Origin: Henriciella marina DSM 19595
GTDB lineage: Bacteria > Pseudomonadota > Alphaproteobacteria > Caulobacterales > Hyphomonadaceae
Reading direction: 5' to 3'
DNA length: 64,000 nucleotides
Assembly (NCBI RefSeq): GCF_000376805.1
Contig: NZ_AQXT01000002.1
Span: forward strand, 2,480,001-2,544,000
The notes below the pieces were generated by a model. That model was not told the origin of the DNA, made no database searches, and saw nothing but the letters and a program-made list of their open reading frames with translations. The position numbers and the translations under genes were made by a program. This document shows, piece by piece, positions 9,995 through 17,703 of this stretch. The stretch's first letter is position 1. Every line of letters starts with the position of its first letter.

Positions 9995-10171
9995 ATGCTG
10001 ACGGCGCGGCGGCTGCTGCTGATGAGGAATGAGGCGACCGAAGCGGTCCAGGAAAGCTGGGCGGCGATCTGCAGGGGGTGGTTCGGTCTCCGGGATCCGT
10101 CGCGCTTTCCGGCCTGGTGCTGCGAGATCAAGCTTCTGGAGCTGCAGCTTTCAAAGCTGGACGCGAATTAA
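9995..10171 (+). CDS. Possible small Arg/Trp/Cys-rich protein (58 aa)
   Basis: This short frame lies in the 357-base gap between the divergent pyk and the acidic protein gene. It begins MLTARRLLLMRNEATEAVQE and ends KLLELQLSKLDAN, with a central tryptophan-rich stretch (SWAAICRGWFGLRDPSRF). I do not recognise the family and see no convincing RBS. The alternative is simply the pyk promoter region with a chance frame. The remaining gap sequence shows no other structure. Confidence 0.3.
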   Translation: MLTARRLLLMRNEATEAVQESWAAICRGWFGLRDPSRFPAWCCEIKLLELQLSKLDAN

Positions 10172-10243
10172 CCTCGGGGACGGAACGGCGGTTTAGCGTG
10201 TCCGTTGTTCAGGTCCAAGCAGAATGCTGAAAAGGAAACCGCT

Positions 10244-10984
10244 ATGAAACGCACATTGCTCACAGCTACCGCAGCTATTGCCCTGATGGCGACACCTGCA
10301 ATTGCGCAGGCCGCAGACGCAGACGTGAACGCGCAGACCGAAGCCGAGATCACGACCGATGTCCCGGACGTGCAGATCGAAGGTGGAACCGAGATGGACA
10401 CCATGCTCGAGACGGAAACGCCGAGCGCCACCACCCCGAGTTGGGACGGCGATTCCGAGCTCGATACCCAGCCTGGTGTGGATGATGGCATGGGCGGCGA
10501 GTATTACGAAAGCGAAGAAGACGCGATCGCCGACTCTGATCTGGAAACCGGAACTGACGTCGAAATAGATACGCCGGCCCTGGATGCCGAGACGGACACT
10601 CAAACCGAGCTGGATGTCGAGACCAAGACCGAGACGAATGAGGATTTCGGTCAGGGCGGCAATTACTATGAGAACAAGGAAGCGGCCGAAGCCGATGCCG
10701 ATCTCTATTCAGATGAAGTCGATGCACTGAAAGACGAGAAAGATGTCGAAATGGATGTCGAGACCGACGTCGAGGCCGAAGCTACCACCGATGACGGCAT
10801 GGGCGGCCCAGAAGCGGCCAACCGCGACGATGCGGCCACGCGTTACAGCGATATCAATGAGGTCAGCAATCCCGACGTCGATGTCGATGGTCTGACTGAA
10901 TACGAAGAAGAGCAGATCGAAGAAGCCGGTGAAGATGCCGCGCAGGATATCGATAAGCTCGAAAAGGATAGCCTGAACTACTAA
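10244..10984 (+). CDS. Secreted highly acidic repeat protein, unknown function
   Basis: The 246-residue product begins with a clear Sec signal peptide (MKRTLLTATAAIALMATPAIAQA, cleavage after about residue 23), which fixes the start at an ATG preceded by AAAAGGAAA. The mature part is extremely rich in Asp and Glu with Thr-rich runs. A motif recurs: DDGMGGEYYESEEDAIADSDL (81-100 region), then FGQGGNYYENKEAAEADADL (135-154), and a degenerate third DDGMGGPEAANRDDA (183-197). I know no family for it. Possible roles are cation binding or an unstructured periplasmic protein, but these are speculation. It is monocistronic, closed by a strong terminator. Confidence 0.8.
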   Translation: MKRTLLTATAAIALMATPAIAQAADADVNAQTEAEITTDVPDVQIEGGTEMDTMLETETPSATTPSWDGDSELDTQPGVDDGMGGEYYESEEDAIADSDLETGTDVEIDTPALDAETDTQTELDVETKTETNEDFGQGGNYYENKEAAEADADLYSDEVDALKDEKDVEMDVETDVEAEATTDDGMGGPEAANRDDAATRYSDINEVSNPDVDVDGLTEYEEEQIEEAGEDAAQDIDKLEKDSLNY

Positions 10985-11006
10985 TCAGGTGTCTGCAAAA
11001 AGACCA

Positions 11007-11038
11007 AAGCCCCGCAGTCTGAAAGCTGCGGGGCTTTT
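11007..11038 (+). terminator. Rho-independent terminator, probably bidirectional
   Basis: A perfect 11-bp stem (AAGCCCCGCAG / CTGCGGGGCTT) with an 8-base loop and a TTTT tail follows the acidic protein gene. It sits between that gene and the converging HNH gene, whose stop is at 11059, so it may serve both. Confidence 0.9.
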
Positions 11039-11058
11039 CTTGTTGGTTGCGCGCCCGG

Positions 11059-11622
11059 TCAGGCTTCGAGTTCGACATCCCAGTAAAGGTAATCCATCCA
11101 GGTGGCGTGAAGATGGTTTGGCGGGAAACGACGGCCGATTTCCTGAAGCTGGTAGTTCGTGGGGCGGACAGGTTTTCGATGCGGCACCATGCCCGCATCC
11201 TTGGGCATGCGGCCGCCCTTTTTCAGATTGCAGGGCGAGCAGGCGGCGACGATGTTTGTCCAGCTGGTCCGGCCACCGCGCGATCGCGGGACGACGTGAT
11301 CAAAGGTCAGCTCATTGCCAGCGCCGCAATAGACGCACTGGAAGCTGTCGCGCAGAAAAACGTTGAACCGGGTAAAGGCGGGTGAGCGGTCCTGGCGGAC
11401 GAATTCGCGCAGCGCGATAACTGACGGCAGGCGCATCTCGAAGCTCGGGCTGCGCACCACGGTGTCGTATTCGGCGATGATATCCACGCGATCGAGGAAG
11501 ACCGCCTTTACCACATCCTGCCAGGGCCAGAGCGAGAGCGGATAATAGGAAAGTGGCCGGAAGTCGGCGTTCAATACAAGAGCGGGCCGCCCATTTGGTG
11601 GGTTCGTCAGGACTTCAGGCAC
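11059..11622 (-). CDS. HNH endonuclease family protein
   Basis: The 187-residue protein has a classic HNH/zinc module in its middle. Cys96 and Cys99 (FQCVYCG) pair with Cys128 and Cys131 (CSPCN) to bind structural zinc. The active-site Asp108-His109 lies in LTFDHVVPRSRGG, with Asn123 downstream. The N-terminal segment (ALVLNADFRPLSYYPLSLWPW) is the conserved extension of a widespread stand-alone bacterial family whose substrate is not known. It is unrelated to any visible restriction system here. It lies downstream of the AlkA-type glycosylase on the same strand with a 171-base gap. Confidence 0.88.
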   Translation of the reverse strand: MPEVLTNPPNGRPALVLNADFRPLSYYPLSLWPWQDVVKAVFLDRVDIIAEYDTVVRSPSFEMRLPSVIALREFVRQDRSPAFTRFNVFLRDSFQCVYCGAGNELTFDHVVPRSRGGRTSWTNIVAACSPCNLKKGGRMPKDAGMVPHRKPVRPTNYQLQEIGRRFPPNHLHATWMDYLYWDVELEA

Positions 11623-11793
11623 TGCGGCCTCCTTCCTGTCCCTTTGTAGCGGCTGACTGGATGTCAGTGAACACGCGCCTCCATCGGTTGTGACGGGAGA
11701 ATTACTGATTCCCGACTACGAGTTTATGACAGTTTCGCCCTTTGGCCAGCGTCAATGCGCAATTTTGCCCGGTCCTGTTGTAAATGCTGCAGG

Positions 11794-12444
11794 TCATGCG
11801 TCCCCGCCGCCGCTTGCTGAATAGGCTTTTGCGCGCGCGGCATTGATCCAGCCCCAGAGAAGATGGGCGGCGACGCCGCGCCACGGCCGCCATGATTCGG
11901 CAAGTTCGGTGAAGGCCTTTGAGGCGTAGCGGTCCTCGTGGCCGCTGAGCTGGCGGTAGGCCTCCATCAGGCCGACATCTGCGATCGGAAACGCATCGAG
12001 CCGGCCGCAATAGAGAAGGAAGAGGTCGGCGGTCCATGGACCGATGCCTTTGACGGCGAGGAGTTCGGTGCGCGCCTCATCGATGTCGGCATGGTAGACA
12101 CGTTCAAGGTCCAGCGTGCCTGTCTGGACCGCTTCAGCAATGGATTTGAGATGCCGGATCTTCGGGCGCGAGAGACCGCAGCCGCGCAGCGTGTCTTCAC
12201 TGGCGGCCAGCATGGAGGCGGGCGTGATGTCTCCAAGCTCCGCCTCGACACGCCCCCAGATGGAGGCGGCTGCCTTTGTCGTGATCTGCTGGAAAGCAAT
12301 CATGCGGGCAATGGTGTGGTAGCCGGGCGGGCTGTAGCGCCAGTCGGGCAGGCCGGTCACCGCGAAGGCCGCCTTGAAGGCCGGGTCCCGTGCCATCAGC
12401 GTGTCGCAGGCCTCTTTGAGGGTGGCATCGCTCGGTTTTGTCAT
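11794..12444 (-). CDS. DNA-3-methyladenine glycosylase II family (AlkA-like)
   Basis: This base-excision repair glycosylase removes alkylated purines from DNA. The 216-residue protein has the helix-hairpin-helix signature LLAVKGIGPWTAD (about 128-140), followed by the HhH-GPD catalytic aspartate Asp156 in AFPIADVGL. The N-terminal helical half carries IARMIAFQQITTKAA, the family's typical first conserved helix. It lacks the extra N-terminal domain of E. coli AlkA, as do many alphaproteobacterial homologues. No ada gene is nearby. Confidence 0.9.
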   Translation of the reverse strand: MTKPSDATLKEACDTLMARDPAFKAAFAVTGLPDWRYSPPGYHTIARMIAFQQITTKAAASIWGRVEAELGDITPASMLAASEDTLRGCGLSRPKIRHLKSIAEAVQTGTLDLERVYHADIDEARTELLAVKGIGPWTADLFLLYCGRLDAFPIADVGLMEAYRQLSGHEDRYASKAFTELAESWRPWRGVAAHLLWGWINAARAKAYSASGGGDA

Positions 12445-12589
12445 GCGGTTTGACCTCGTCGGCTGGCAAAGGGCTTTTCTACCGCATTAAAGCCAGCACC
12501 GCGACTGTCTGAGCTTGCCGGGGCGTGAAGGCTTTGACGTTCGCCGTACAAGGCGTATCCTGCGCGCAGAAAAGACAGGGAGAGACGAC

Positions 12590-13204
12590 ATGGCAGACGG
12601 ACACGGCGCGGGCGGACAGGCCCAGTTTCGCGAAATGATGGAAGGCACGAAGGAAGACTGGGAGATCATCTCCGAGCATTCGCGTATCTTCAACAAGGGC
12701 CTCGCCAAGCGCGTTCTCGACCATCTCCGCCTGCTCGACGGTGACTATGGCGGCTTCCCGGTCGACCGGCTGGAGCATTCACTGCAGACCGCGACCCGAG
12801 CCCACCGCGATGGGCGGGATGAGGAATATGTCGTCTGCGCCCTGCTCCATGATATCGGCGATACGCTGGGCAGCATGAACCACCCGGACGTGGCGGCTGC
12901 GATCCTCAAACCCTTCGTGTCAGAAGAAAACCTCTGGATGGTCGCCAATCACGGTGTTTTCCAGGGCTATTACTTCTTCGAGCATCTCGGTCTGGACAAG
13001 AATATGCGCGACCAGTTCCGGGACAACCCGCACTTCCAGCGCTGCGCCGAGTTCTGCCACAAATATGATCAGGCCGCGTTTGATCCCGAATACGAGAGTG
13101 AGACGCTCGACTTCTTTGAGCCGATGGTTGAGCGCGTCTTCTCCAAGCCAAAAAACTCGATCTATCTGCGCAAGAAGGCAGAAGCCGAGGGGGCCAGCGC
13201 CTGA
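12590..13204 (+). CDS. HD-domain protein, MIOX/PhnZ-like fold
   Basis: The start is taken at ATG 12590, behind AGGGAGA, giving 204 residues. The HD metal ligands read His63 (DRLEHSLQTA), His87-Asp88 (CALLHDIGD), His98 (MNHPDVAA) and His121 (VANHGVFQG), with Asp160 (HKYDQAAFDP) a candidate last ligand. The layout resembles the HD oxygenase/phosphohydrolase group that includes PhnZ and myo-inositol oxygenase. Tyr53 sits ten residues before His63, as PhnZ's lid tyrosine does, but the glutamate expected three residues after it is Phe here. The substrate is unknown, and no phosphonate genes are nearby. Confidence 0.8.
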   Translation: MADGHGAGGQAQFREMMEGTKEDWEIISEHSRIFNKGLAKRVLDHLRLLDGDYGGFPVDRLEHSLQTATRAHRDGRDEEYVVCALLHDIGDTLGSMNHPDVAAAILKPFVSEENLWMVANHGVFQGYYFFEHLGLDKNMRDQFRDNPHFQRCAEFCHKYDQAAFDPEYESETLDFFEPMVERVFSKPKNSIYLRKKAEAEGASA

Positions 13205-13224
13205 AGCCTGATCGTTGTTTGAGG

Positions 13225-13254
13225 CCCCGGTCTTTCGCTGCGCGAAAACCGGGG
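13225..13254. terminator. Imperfect inverted repeat between convergent genes
   Basis: CCCCGGTCTTTCGC and GCGAAAACCGGGG can pair with one bulge across a three-base loop, in the 56-base space between the HD gene and the converging plsC gene. There is no real U-run, so terminator function is only suggested by its position. Confidence 0.4.
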
Positions 13255-13260
13255 TGACGC

Positions 13261-14025
13261 CTATACCGGGTCGCTTGGTTTGAGATCAGCGCGGGTGCGA
13301 CGCTGCGCGGCGAGACCTTCATCGAGCAGACGGTCCGAGGCGGCCTCAAGCTCATCCTTCATGCGGGCGAACATATCCTTGCGGCCAAGGCCGGCAGGGA
13401 CCGGGGGCAGGACTTCATAGACGACGAGACCTGAGCGCCGAACCATGCCGCGCGGCTTCCAGCACAGGCCGGAATTGGTGGCCAGCGGCACGACCGGCAC
13501 GCCGAGCTGGCTGTAGAGCGCGGTGATGCCGGCTGATTTGTAGTCGAGCGTGGCGCCGGCGGGTTGGCGCGTGCCTTCCGGATAGATGACGATCTGACGG
13601 TCTTTGTCGCGGCGGGCCTTGGCCTCGCGCATCATTTTTTTCAGTGTCCTCGTGGTGCCTGCCCGGTCGATGGGGATCATCTTCGCTTTCAGCGCGTACC
13701 AGCCGAGCCCCGGATACCAGAGAAGTTCGCGCTTGAGGATGATTGCAGGGTCGGAGAAGAGAATGAAGGGGATGAAGATGTCCAGCATGGACTGGTGCTT
13801 TCCGGCGATGAGAGCAGCGCCCGGCTGGATGTGCTCGCGGCCTCGCAACTCAACCCGGATCCCACAGATAAGGCGCAGCCCGACCCGTATGTACTGCGCG
13901 TAGTAGCGGATGGCCGTCATGGCGATGCGCCGCGGCAGGAGCAGGGTCGGCAGGCAGGAAATGGCAACCACGGCCATGCCGCCATAGAGCCAGATCACGA
14001 AGAAGATCGAGCGGATTGTGTTCAA
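13261..14025 (-). CDS. plsC: 1-acyl-sn-glycerol-3-phosphate acyltransferase
   Basis: This inner-membrane enzyme acylates lysophosphatidic acid to phosphatidic acid in phospholipid synthesis. The protein (254 residues from the chosen start) has an N-terminal membrane segment. The acyltransferase motifs are present: KHQSMLD (HX4D, catalytic) and IVIYPEGTRQPAG (FPEGTR-like). The start is a TTG at 14023-14025 whose bases overlap the ftsX stop as TTGA, with GAGGAG upstream. The longer frame to 14124 would run deep into ftsX and is Arg/Pro-rich junk. The overlap implies translational coupling to ftsEX. Confidence 0.92.
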   Translation of the reverse strand: MNTIRSIFFVIWLYGGMAVVAISCLPTLLLPRRIAMTAIRYYAQYIRVGLRLICGIRVELRGREHIQPGAALIAGKHQSMLDIFIPFILFSDPAIILKRELLWYPGLGWYALKAKMIPIDRAGTTRTLKKMMREAKARRDKDRQIVIYPEGTRQPAGATLDYKSAGITALYSQLGVPVVPLATNSGLCWKPRGMVRRSGLVVYEVLPPVPAGLGRKDMFARMKDELEAASDRLLDEGLAAQRRTRADLKPSDPV

Positions 14026-14894
14026 AGCGAACTCCTCAGCGAATGGCGGACCGTCAGGCGGGCCGCGATTCGGGCGGCCAGCGCGCCAGCAATGGGCGCG
14101 ACGGCGAGGATGGTGATGTCCCAATAATCGAGCGAGAGCTTGGGCAGAAGCTCGCTAGGCACGCTTGAGCTTTGAGCTGAAAAGACAATCATCGCGGTGA
14201 CCGCGAGCGCGGCGAGCGAGCCTGCCGCGCCAGCCTTAAGCCCGAGCAGCCAGAACCGGCGCTCAAAAAGGCGCGCAATGAACCGGTCCTCTGCGCCCGC
14301 GAGATGCAGGACGTCGACAATGTCCTTGCGGGCCAGAAGCGCAGCATGTGTGGCAAAGGCGATAACGGAGATCGCGGTCATGGTGAGCAGGAGCACCATG
14401 CCGATGGCGGCGACCCGCAGCGTGGCAAGGGCGCGGCGGACCTCAGCGGCATAGGCCGAGTGGGCTTCGGCGCGGCCCTCTATGCCCGCGGCGGCCAGCC
14501 TTTCGTTAATCAGATCAGCCAGCGCAATCGCGTCGCCGGACGTGTCCACGGCAATGAGGAGGGGCAGCGGAATACCGTCAGGTATGCCGCCCGGGCCGAA
14601 ACTCGGCGAAAGGAGGTCATCAAGCTCATCTTCGGTCAGGACGTGCGCGCGATCGACATCCGGCAGGTCAGCGATGAGTGTGGCGGCCGCTTCGGCGCCG
14701 CGCCTGTCGGTGTCGCTGACACGTACCGTCATTTCTCCTTCGACCTGCGCGGTCCAGGCTTCTGCGGCCGTATAGGTCCCGCGTGCGGTCAGCGTGGCGA
14801 GCACGGCCAGAAAGCAGAGCGCCGCCACCACGAAAAAGAGCGCAGCTTCGCGCGCATCGCTTTCGGGCAGGAGGGGATTCATCCGGAGCGTCAT
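14022..14894 (-). CDS. ftsX: Cell division protein FtsX
   Basis: FtsX is the membrane partner of FtsE and couples septation to activation of cell-wall hydrolases. The 290-residue protein shows the expected topology: one membrane helix near residues 18-38, a periplasmic loop with the FtsX N-terminal domain (about 45-150), and three further helices (about 163-187, 210-235 and 250-275). KDIVDVLHLAGAEDRFIARLFE is the conserved cytoplasmic stretch contacting FtsE (quoted in part: DVLHLAGAEDRFIA). Its ATG overlaps the ftsE stop (ATGA). Confidence 0.93.
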   Translation of the reverse strand: MTLRMNPLLPESDAREAALFFVVAALCFLAVLATLTARGTYTAAEAWTAQVEGEMTVRVSDTDRRGAEAAATLIADLPDVDRAHVLTEDELDDLLSPSFGPGGIPDGIPLPLLIAVDTSGDAIALADLINERLAAAGIEGRAEAHSAYAAEVRRALATLRVAAIGMVLLLTMTAISVIAFATHAALLARKDIVDVLHLAGAEDRFIARLFERRFWLLGLKAGAAGSLAALAVTAMIVFSAQSSSVPSELLPKLSLDYWDITILAVAPIAGALAARIAARLTVRHSLRSSL

Positions 14895-15604
14895 GCCTTC
14901 TCATAGGCGGTGTCTGCAAAGAGCAGCCCGTCCTGAAGCTTGAGCACGGGCGAATTGAACTCGCGGATGATGTGCATGTCGTGGGTGGCGATGATCACGG
15001 TGGTGTTGAGGCGGCGATTAAGCTCGATGAAAAGGCGGAAGATACGACGCGCCATGTCCGGATCGACGTTGCCTGTCGGTTCGTCGGCGATGAGGAGGTC
15101 CGGCTTGTTGATCAGTGCGCGGGCGATGGCAAGGCGTTGCTGCTCGCCCCCGGACAGCGCAGGCGGGAAAGCGTGGATGCGCTCTCCCAGACCGACCCAC
15201 CGGACAAGGTCGACCACCTCATCGGTATAGTCTTCGGGCTTTTCGCCGCTGACCCGGAGAGGCAGGGCGACGTTCTCGAAGGCGGTCAGATGATCGAGCA
15301 GCCGGAAATCCTGAAAGACGACTCCGATGCGCCGGCGGATGGCCGATAGCTGTTTGCGGGAGAGGTCAGAGGTGCGCTGGCCGAAGAGACGGACTTCTCC
15401 CGACGTCGGCGCATGAGCGAGATAGAGCAGTTTCAGCAATGAGGATTTGCCCGCGCCCGATGGGCCCGTCAGAAAGGTGAAGGTGCCGGGCTTCAGACGA
15501 GTATCGATATCGGTCAGGATGTCGTCAGCTGTATCATAGCGCAGGGTAACGCCATTCAGCTCGACGGCCGTTTCACCGGTCAGAGGCGGTGCCGCACGTG
15601 TCAT
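14891..15604 (-). CDS. ftsE: Cell division ATP-binding protein FtsE
   Basis: FtsE is the ATPase of the FtsEX complex at the division septum. From ATG 15604, which has AAAGGAAA upstream, it is 237 residues. Walker A is FLTGPSGAGKSSLL, the ABC signature is LSGGEQQR, Walker B is LLIADEPTGNVDP, and the switch histidine lies in IIATHDMHI. LLKLLYLAHAPTSGEV is typical of FtsE. The longer frame upstream to 15715 overlaps the divergent zinc-ribbon gene and is rejected. It heads the coupled ftsE-ftsX-plsC operon. Confidence 0.95.
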   Translation of the reverse strand: MTRAAPPLTGETAVELNGVTLRYDTADDILTDIDTRLKPGTFTFLTGPSGAGKSSLLKLLYLAHAPTSGEVRLFGQRTSDLSRKQLSAIRRRIGVVFQDFRLLDHLTAFENVALPLRVSGEKPEDYTDEVVDLVRWVGLGERIHAFPPALSGGEQQRLAIARALINKPDLLIADEPTGNVDPDMARRIFRLFIELNRRLNTTVIIATHDMHIIREFNSPVLKLQDGLLFADTAYEKA

Positions 15605-15670
15605 CAGTTTCCTTTCGAATCCGCAGCGGTCCAATCGACTATTCCAGAGAATTGGGCGAAACTCCAAGCC

Positions 15671-16366
15671 ATGATTCTCACCTGTCCGAATTGCGAGACC
15701 CAGTATTTCGCTCAAGACTCAACGATCGGTGAGTCCGGGCGGACGGTGAAATGCGCCGCCTGTGAGCATTCCTGGTTCGTCGGTCAGGCCGAGGAGGCCG
15801 CGATGGGCGGGCTGCGGGCGGGCGGGGCCCATGAAGCCTATCGCAAGCGGGTGCGCGCGCGCCGCGAAAAAGCCAGCCGGACAATCGCCATGATCAGCTG
15901 GGCGGCGGCGGCCTGCCTTCTGGTCGCTGTATTTGGCGGCGCCATCATCATGCGCAATCAGGTAGTGGAGGCCTGGCCCCAGTCAGCGTCTGCCTTCAGC
16001 GCACTTGGCCTCAAGGTGAACCGCTTCGGCATGGAGTTCGCCAATGAGAATGCCGAGCGGTATCTGAATGGAACCGTGCCTGTGCTGGAGATCACCGGAG
16101 AGGTGCGAAACTTCACCCGTAAAGTGCGAACGGCCCCGCTGGTCGAGGTGCGCCTTATGGATGATGAGGGTATCCCCATTGCGACTTATTATGCTGACGT
16201 GGCCCCGGGAGAGATCGGCGCTGGCGAGACCGGCGCATTCGTCAAACGGATCGAAGACCCGCCTTTCGAGGCGTTCGAGCTGGAGCTTGGACTTGCAAGT
16301 GGGCGTGAGGTGCCAGAAGGCGAGGTTCAGGCCATCGCTGAGACCCGCGCCGAGGAGAGACAATGA
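15671..16366 (+). CDS. Zinc-ribbon membrane protein (MJ0042/DUF3426 type)
   Basis: The 231-residue protein opens with a four-cysteine zinc ribbon (Cys5, Cys8, Cys28, Cys31; CPNC and CAAC). An Arg/Lys-rich stretch follows, then one membrane helix (about residues 73-95), and a C-terminal domain resembling DUF3426 (GTVPVLEITGEVRNFTRKV). This architecture is common next to ftsEX in alphaproteobacteria, but the function is unknown. It is divergent from ftsE across 66 bases that must hold both promoters, and its stop overlaps the next start (ATGA). Confidence 0.85.
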   Translation: MILTCPNCETQYFAQDSTIGESGRTVKCAACEHSWFVGQAEEAAMGGLRAGGAHEAYRKRVRARREKASRTIAMISWAAAACLLVAVFGGAIIMRNQVVEAWPQSASAFSALGLKVNRFGMEFANENAERYLNGTVPVLEITGEVRNFTRKVRTAPLVEVRLMDDEGIPIATYYADVAPGEIGAGETGAFVKRIEDPPFEAFELELGLASGREVPEGEVQAIAETRAEERQ

Positions 16367-16896
16367 CCCACGCCAGACAGGATATCGACGTCGTCCTTGG
16401 CGAAGCCGAGCTCATGGAGATGGTCGACCGGCTGGCCGAGACGCTGGCGCCGCGTCTGACGGGGGACTGGTCTGCGATCAACATCCTGATCGGGGCGACA
16501 CCCTTTACCAGCGATCTCATGAAAGCTCTGGCACGCCGGGGCATTCATCCGGTCCTTGATGCGCTGTGGCTGGAGAGCTACCGCGATGCGCGCGAAAGCT
16601 CGGGCCGCGTCAATGTGCGCGCCGACATTACGCGGCCTGTCACGGGGCGCGGCGTCCTCCTGATTGATGATGTCTTCGATACAGGCCGCACGCTGTCCTT
16701 TGCGCGCAAGCATCTTCTGACCAAGGGCGCGCGGGAGGTGATTACAGTGGCCCTCGCACGCAAGCCATCGGCGCCGGCCGGGGCGGATGATGTCGACTTT
16801 CACGCCTTCGATGCGCCGGAGCGGTTTCTTGTCGGCTATGGCATGGACGATGCCGGCCTCTATCGCGGCCTGCCCTATATCGGCGCGCTCGACTGA
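16363..16896 (+). CDS. hpt: Hypoxanthine phosphoribosyltransferase-like protein
   Basis: This is a purine-salvage type I phosphoribosyltransferase of 177 residues. The PRPP-binding loop is VLLIDDVFDTGRTLSFA (about residues 103-119), with two acidic residues followed by DTGRT as in Hpt. INILIGATPFTSDLM is the N-terminal pyrophosphate loop region. The substrate hood is less conserved, so the base preference (hypoxanthine or guanine) is inferred. The gene overlaps the zinc-ribbon gene by four bases and ends one base before the converging hydrolase. Confidence 0.82.
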   Translation: MTHARQDIDVVLGEAELMEMVDRLAETLAPRLTGDWSAINILIGATPFTSDLMKALARRGIHPVLDALWLESYRDARESSGRVNVRADITRPVTGRGVLLIDDVFDTGRTLSFARKHLLTKGAREVITVALARKPSAPAGADDVDFHAFDAPERFLVGYGMDDAGLYRGLPYIGALD

Positions 16897-17703
16897 CTAC
16901 ATGACCGGTTGAGGTGTTGTGGCTGCGTTAGTGGGCACTTTGCGGTCCAGCCATGACATTATGTCGGCGACGACGCTTCCGGTGCCAGGCTCATCGACAA
17001 TCCAGTGCGCGTGGCCAGGATATTCCAGATAGTCACCCGGCGTTGCGGCCTCTCTATACTTCTGTCCGACACGGCGAACCGCCTTGATCGGAGTGGCACG
17101 GTCCTTGGCGGCACCGATTGTCAGCGTTGGGATCGACACGGCTTTTTCGTCGATGGGGGCGGGCTCTGAGAGGTCACGATAGACCTTGCCGGAATCGAAG
17201 CGGGCCCGCGCATAGATCGCGTCGTGGCGCGCTGAGGGGACCTCATTCAGGACGCCCCATTTGAAGCCGAACTTGCCGACCTTGTAGCTGTTCTCCGGAA
17301 TTTTCTTGCTGCCGGATTTCAGCACACTCCAGAAAGTGATCATCAGGCGGAGATCCTGCACCTGGCAGTCCGGTGTCTGGGCGGGTGTCAGGAAGATCGC
17401 CGCAGAGGCATCGCCGCGCGCCGCAAGATTCTGCGCAATCAGCCCACCCATGGAATGCCCCATGATAACGGGCTTTTTGCCTGTCTCGGCCGTGAGCGTC
17501 TTCGCCTGCTCCGACATCGCCTCAATATAATCGTCTAGCGTGAGATCTTTCAGGGTTTCTGGCGGGTCTTCGATGGTTCGCTGATCGGCAAAAAGGGTCG
17601 GCGCTTCGACGCGCCAGCCTGCGGCTTCAAAGTCGTGGCGCATCGTGTCCCAGGCCTCGCCGCCGCAGCCGACGCCGTGGATCATCAGGATTGTCCTCGT
17701 CAT
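16897..17703 (-). CDS. Alpha/beta hydrolase
   Basis: The 268-residue protein has the alpha/beta-hydrolase fold: an oxyanion segment MIHGVGCGGEAWDTM, the nucleophile elbow MGHSMGGLIAQ (Ser in GHSMG) and the terminal histidine in YPGHAHWIVDEPG. The acid is probably the Asp in GAAKDRATP. No signal peptide is visible, so it is probably cytoplasmic. The substrate is unknown. Its ATG overlaps the rppH stop (ATGA), so it is the last gene of the envC-ctpA-deacetylase-rppH run. Confidence 0.85.
   Translation of the reverse strand: MTRTILMIHGVGCGGEAWDTMRHDFEAAGWRVEAPTLFADQRTIEDPPETLKDLTLDDYIEAMSEQAKTLTAETGKKPVIMGHSMGGLIAQNLAARGDASAAIFLTPAQTPDCQVQDLRLMITFWSVLKSGSKKIPENSYKVGKFGFKWGVLNEVPSARHDAIYARARFDSGKVYRDLSEPAPIDEKAVSIPTLTIGAAKDRATPIKAVRRVGQKYREAATPGDYLEYPGHAHWIVDEPGTGSVVADIMSWLDRKVPTNAATTPQPVM

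Noticed and set aside
14025-14124. N-terminal extension of plsC to an upstream start
   Set aside because: The extra 33 residues are Arg/Pro/His-rich and overlap ftsX. A TTG start with GAGGAG and a TTGA overlap is better.
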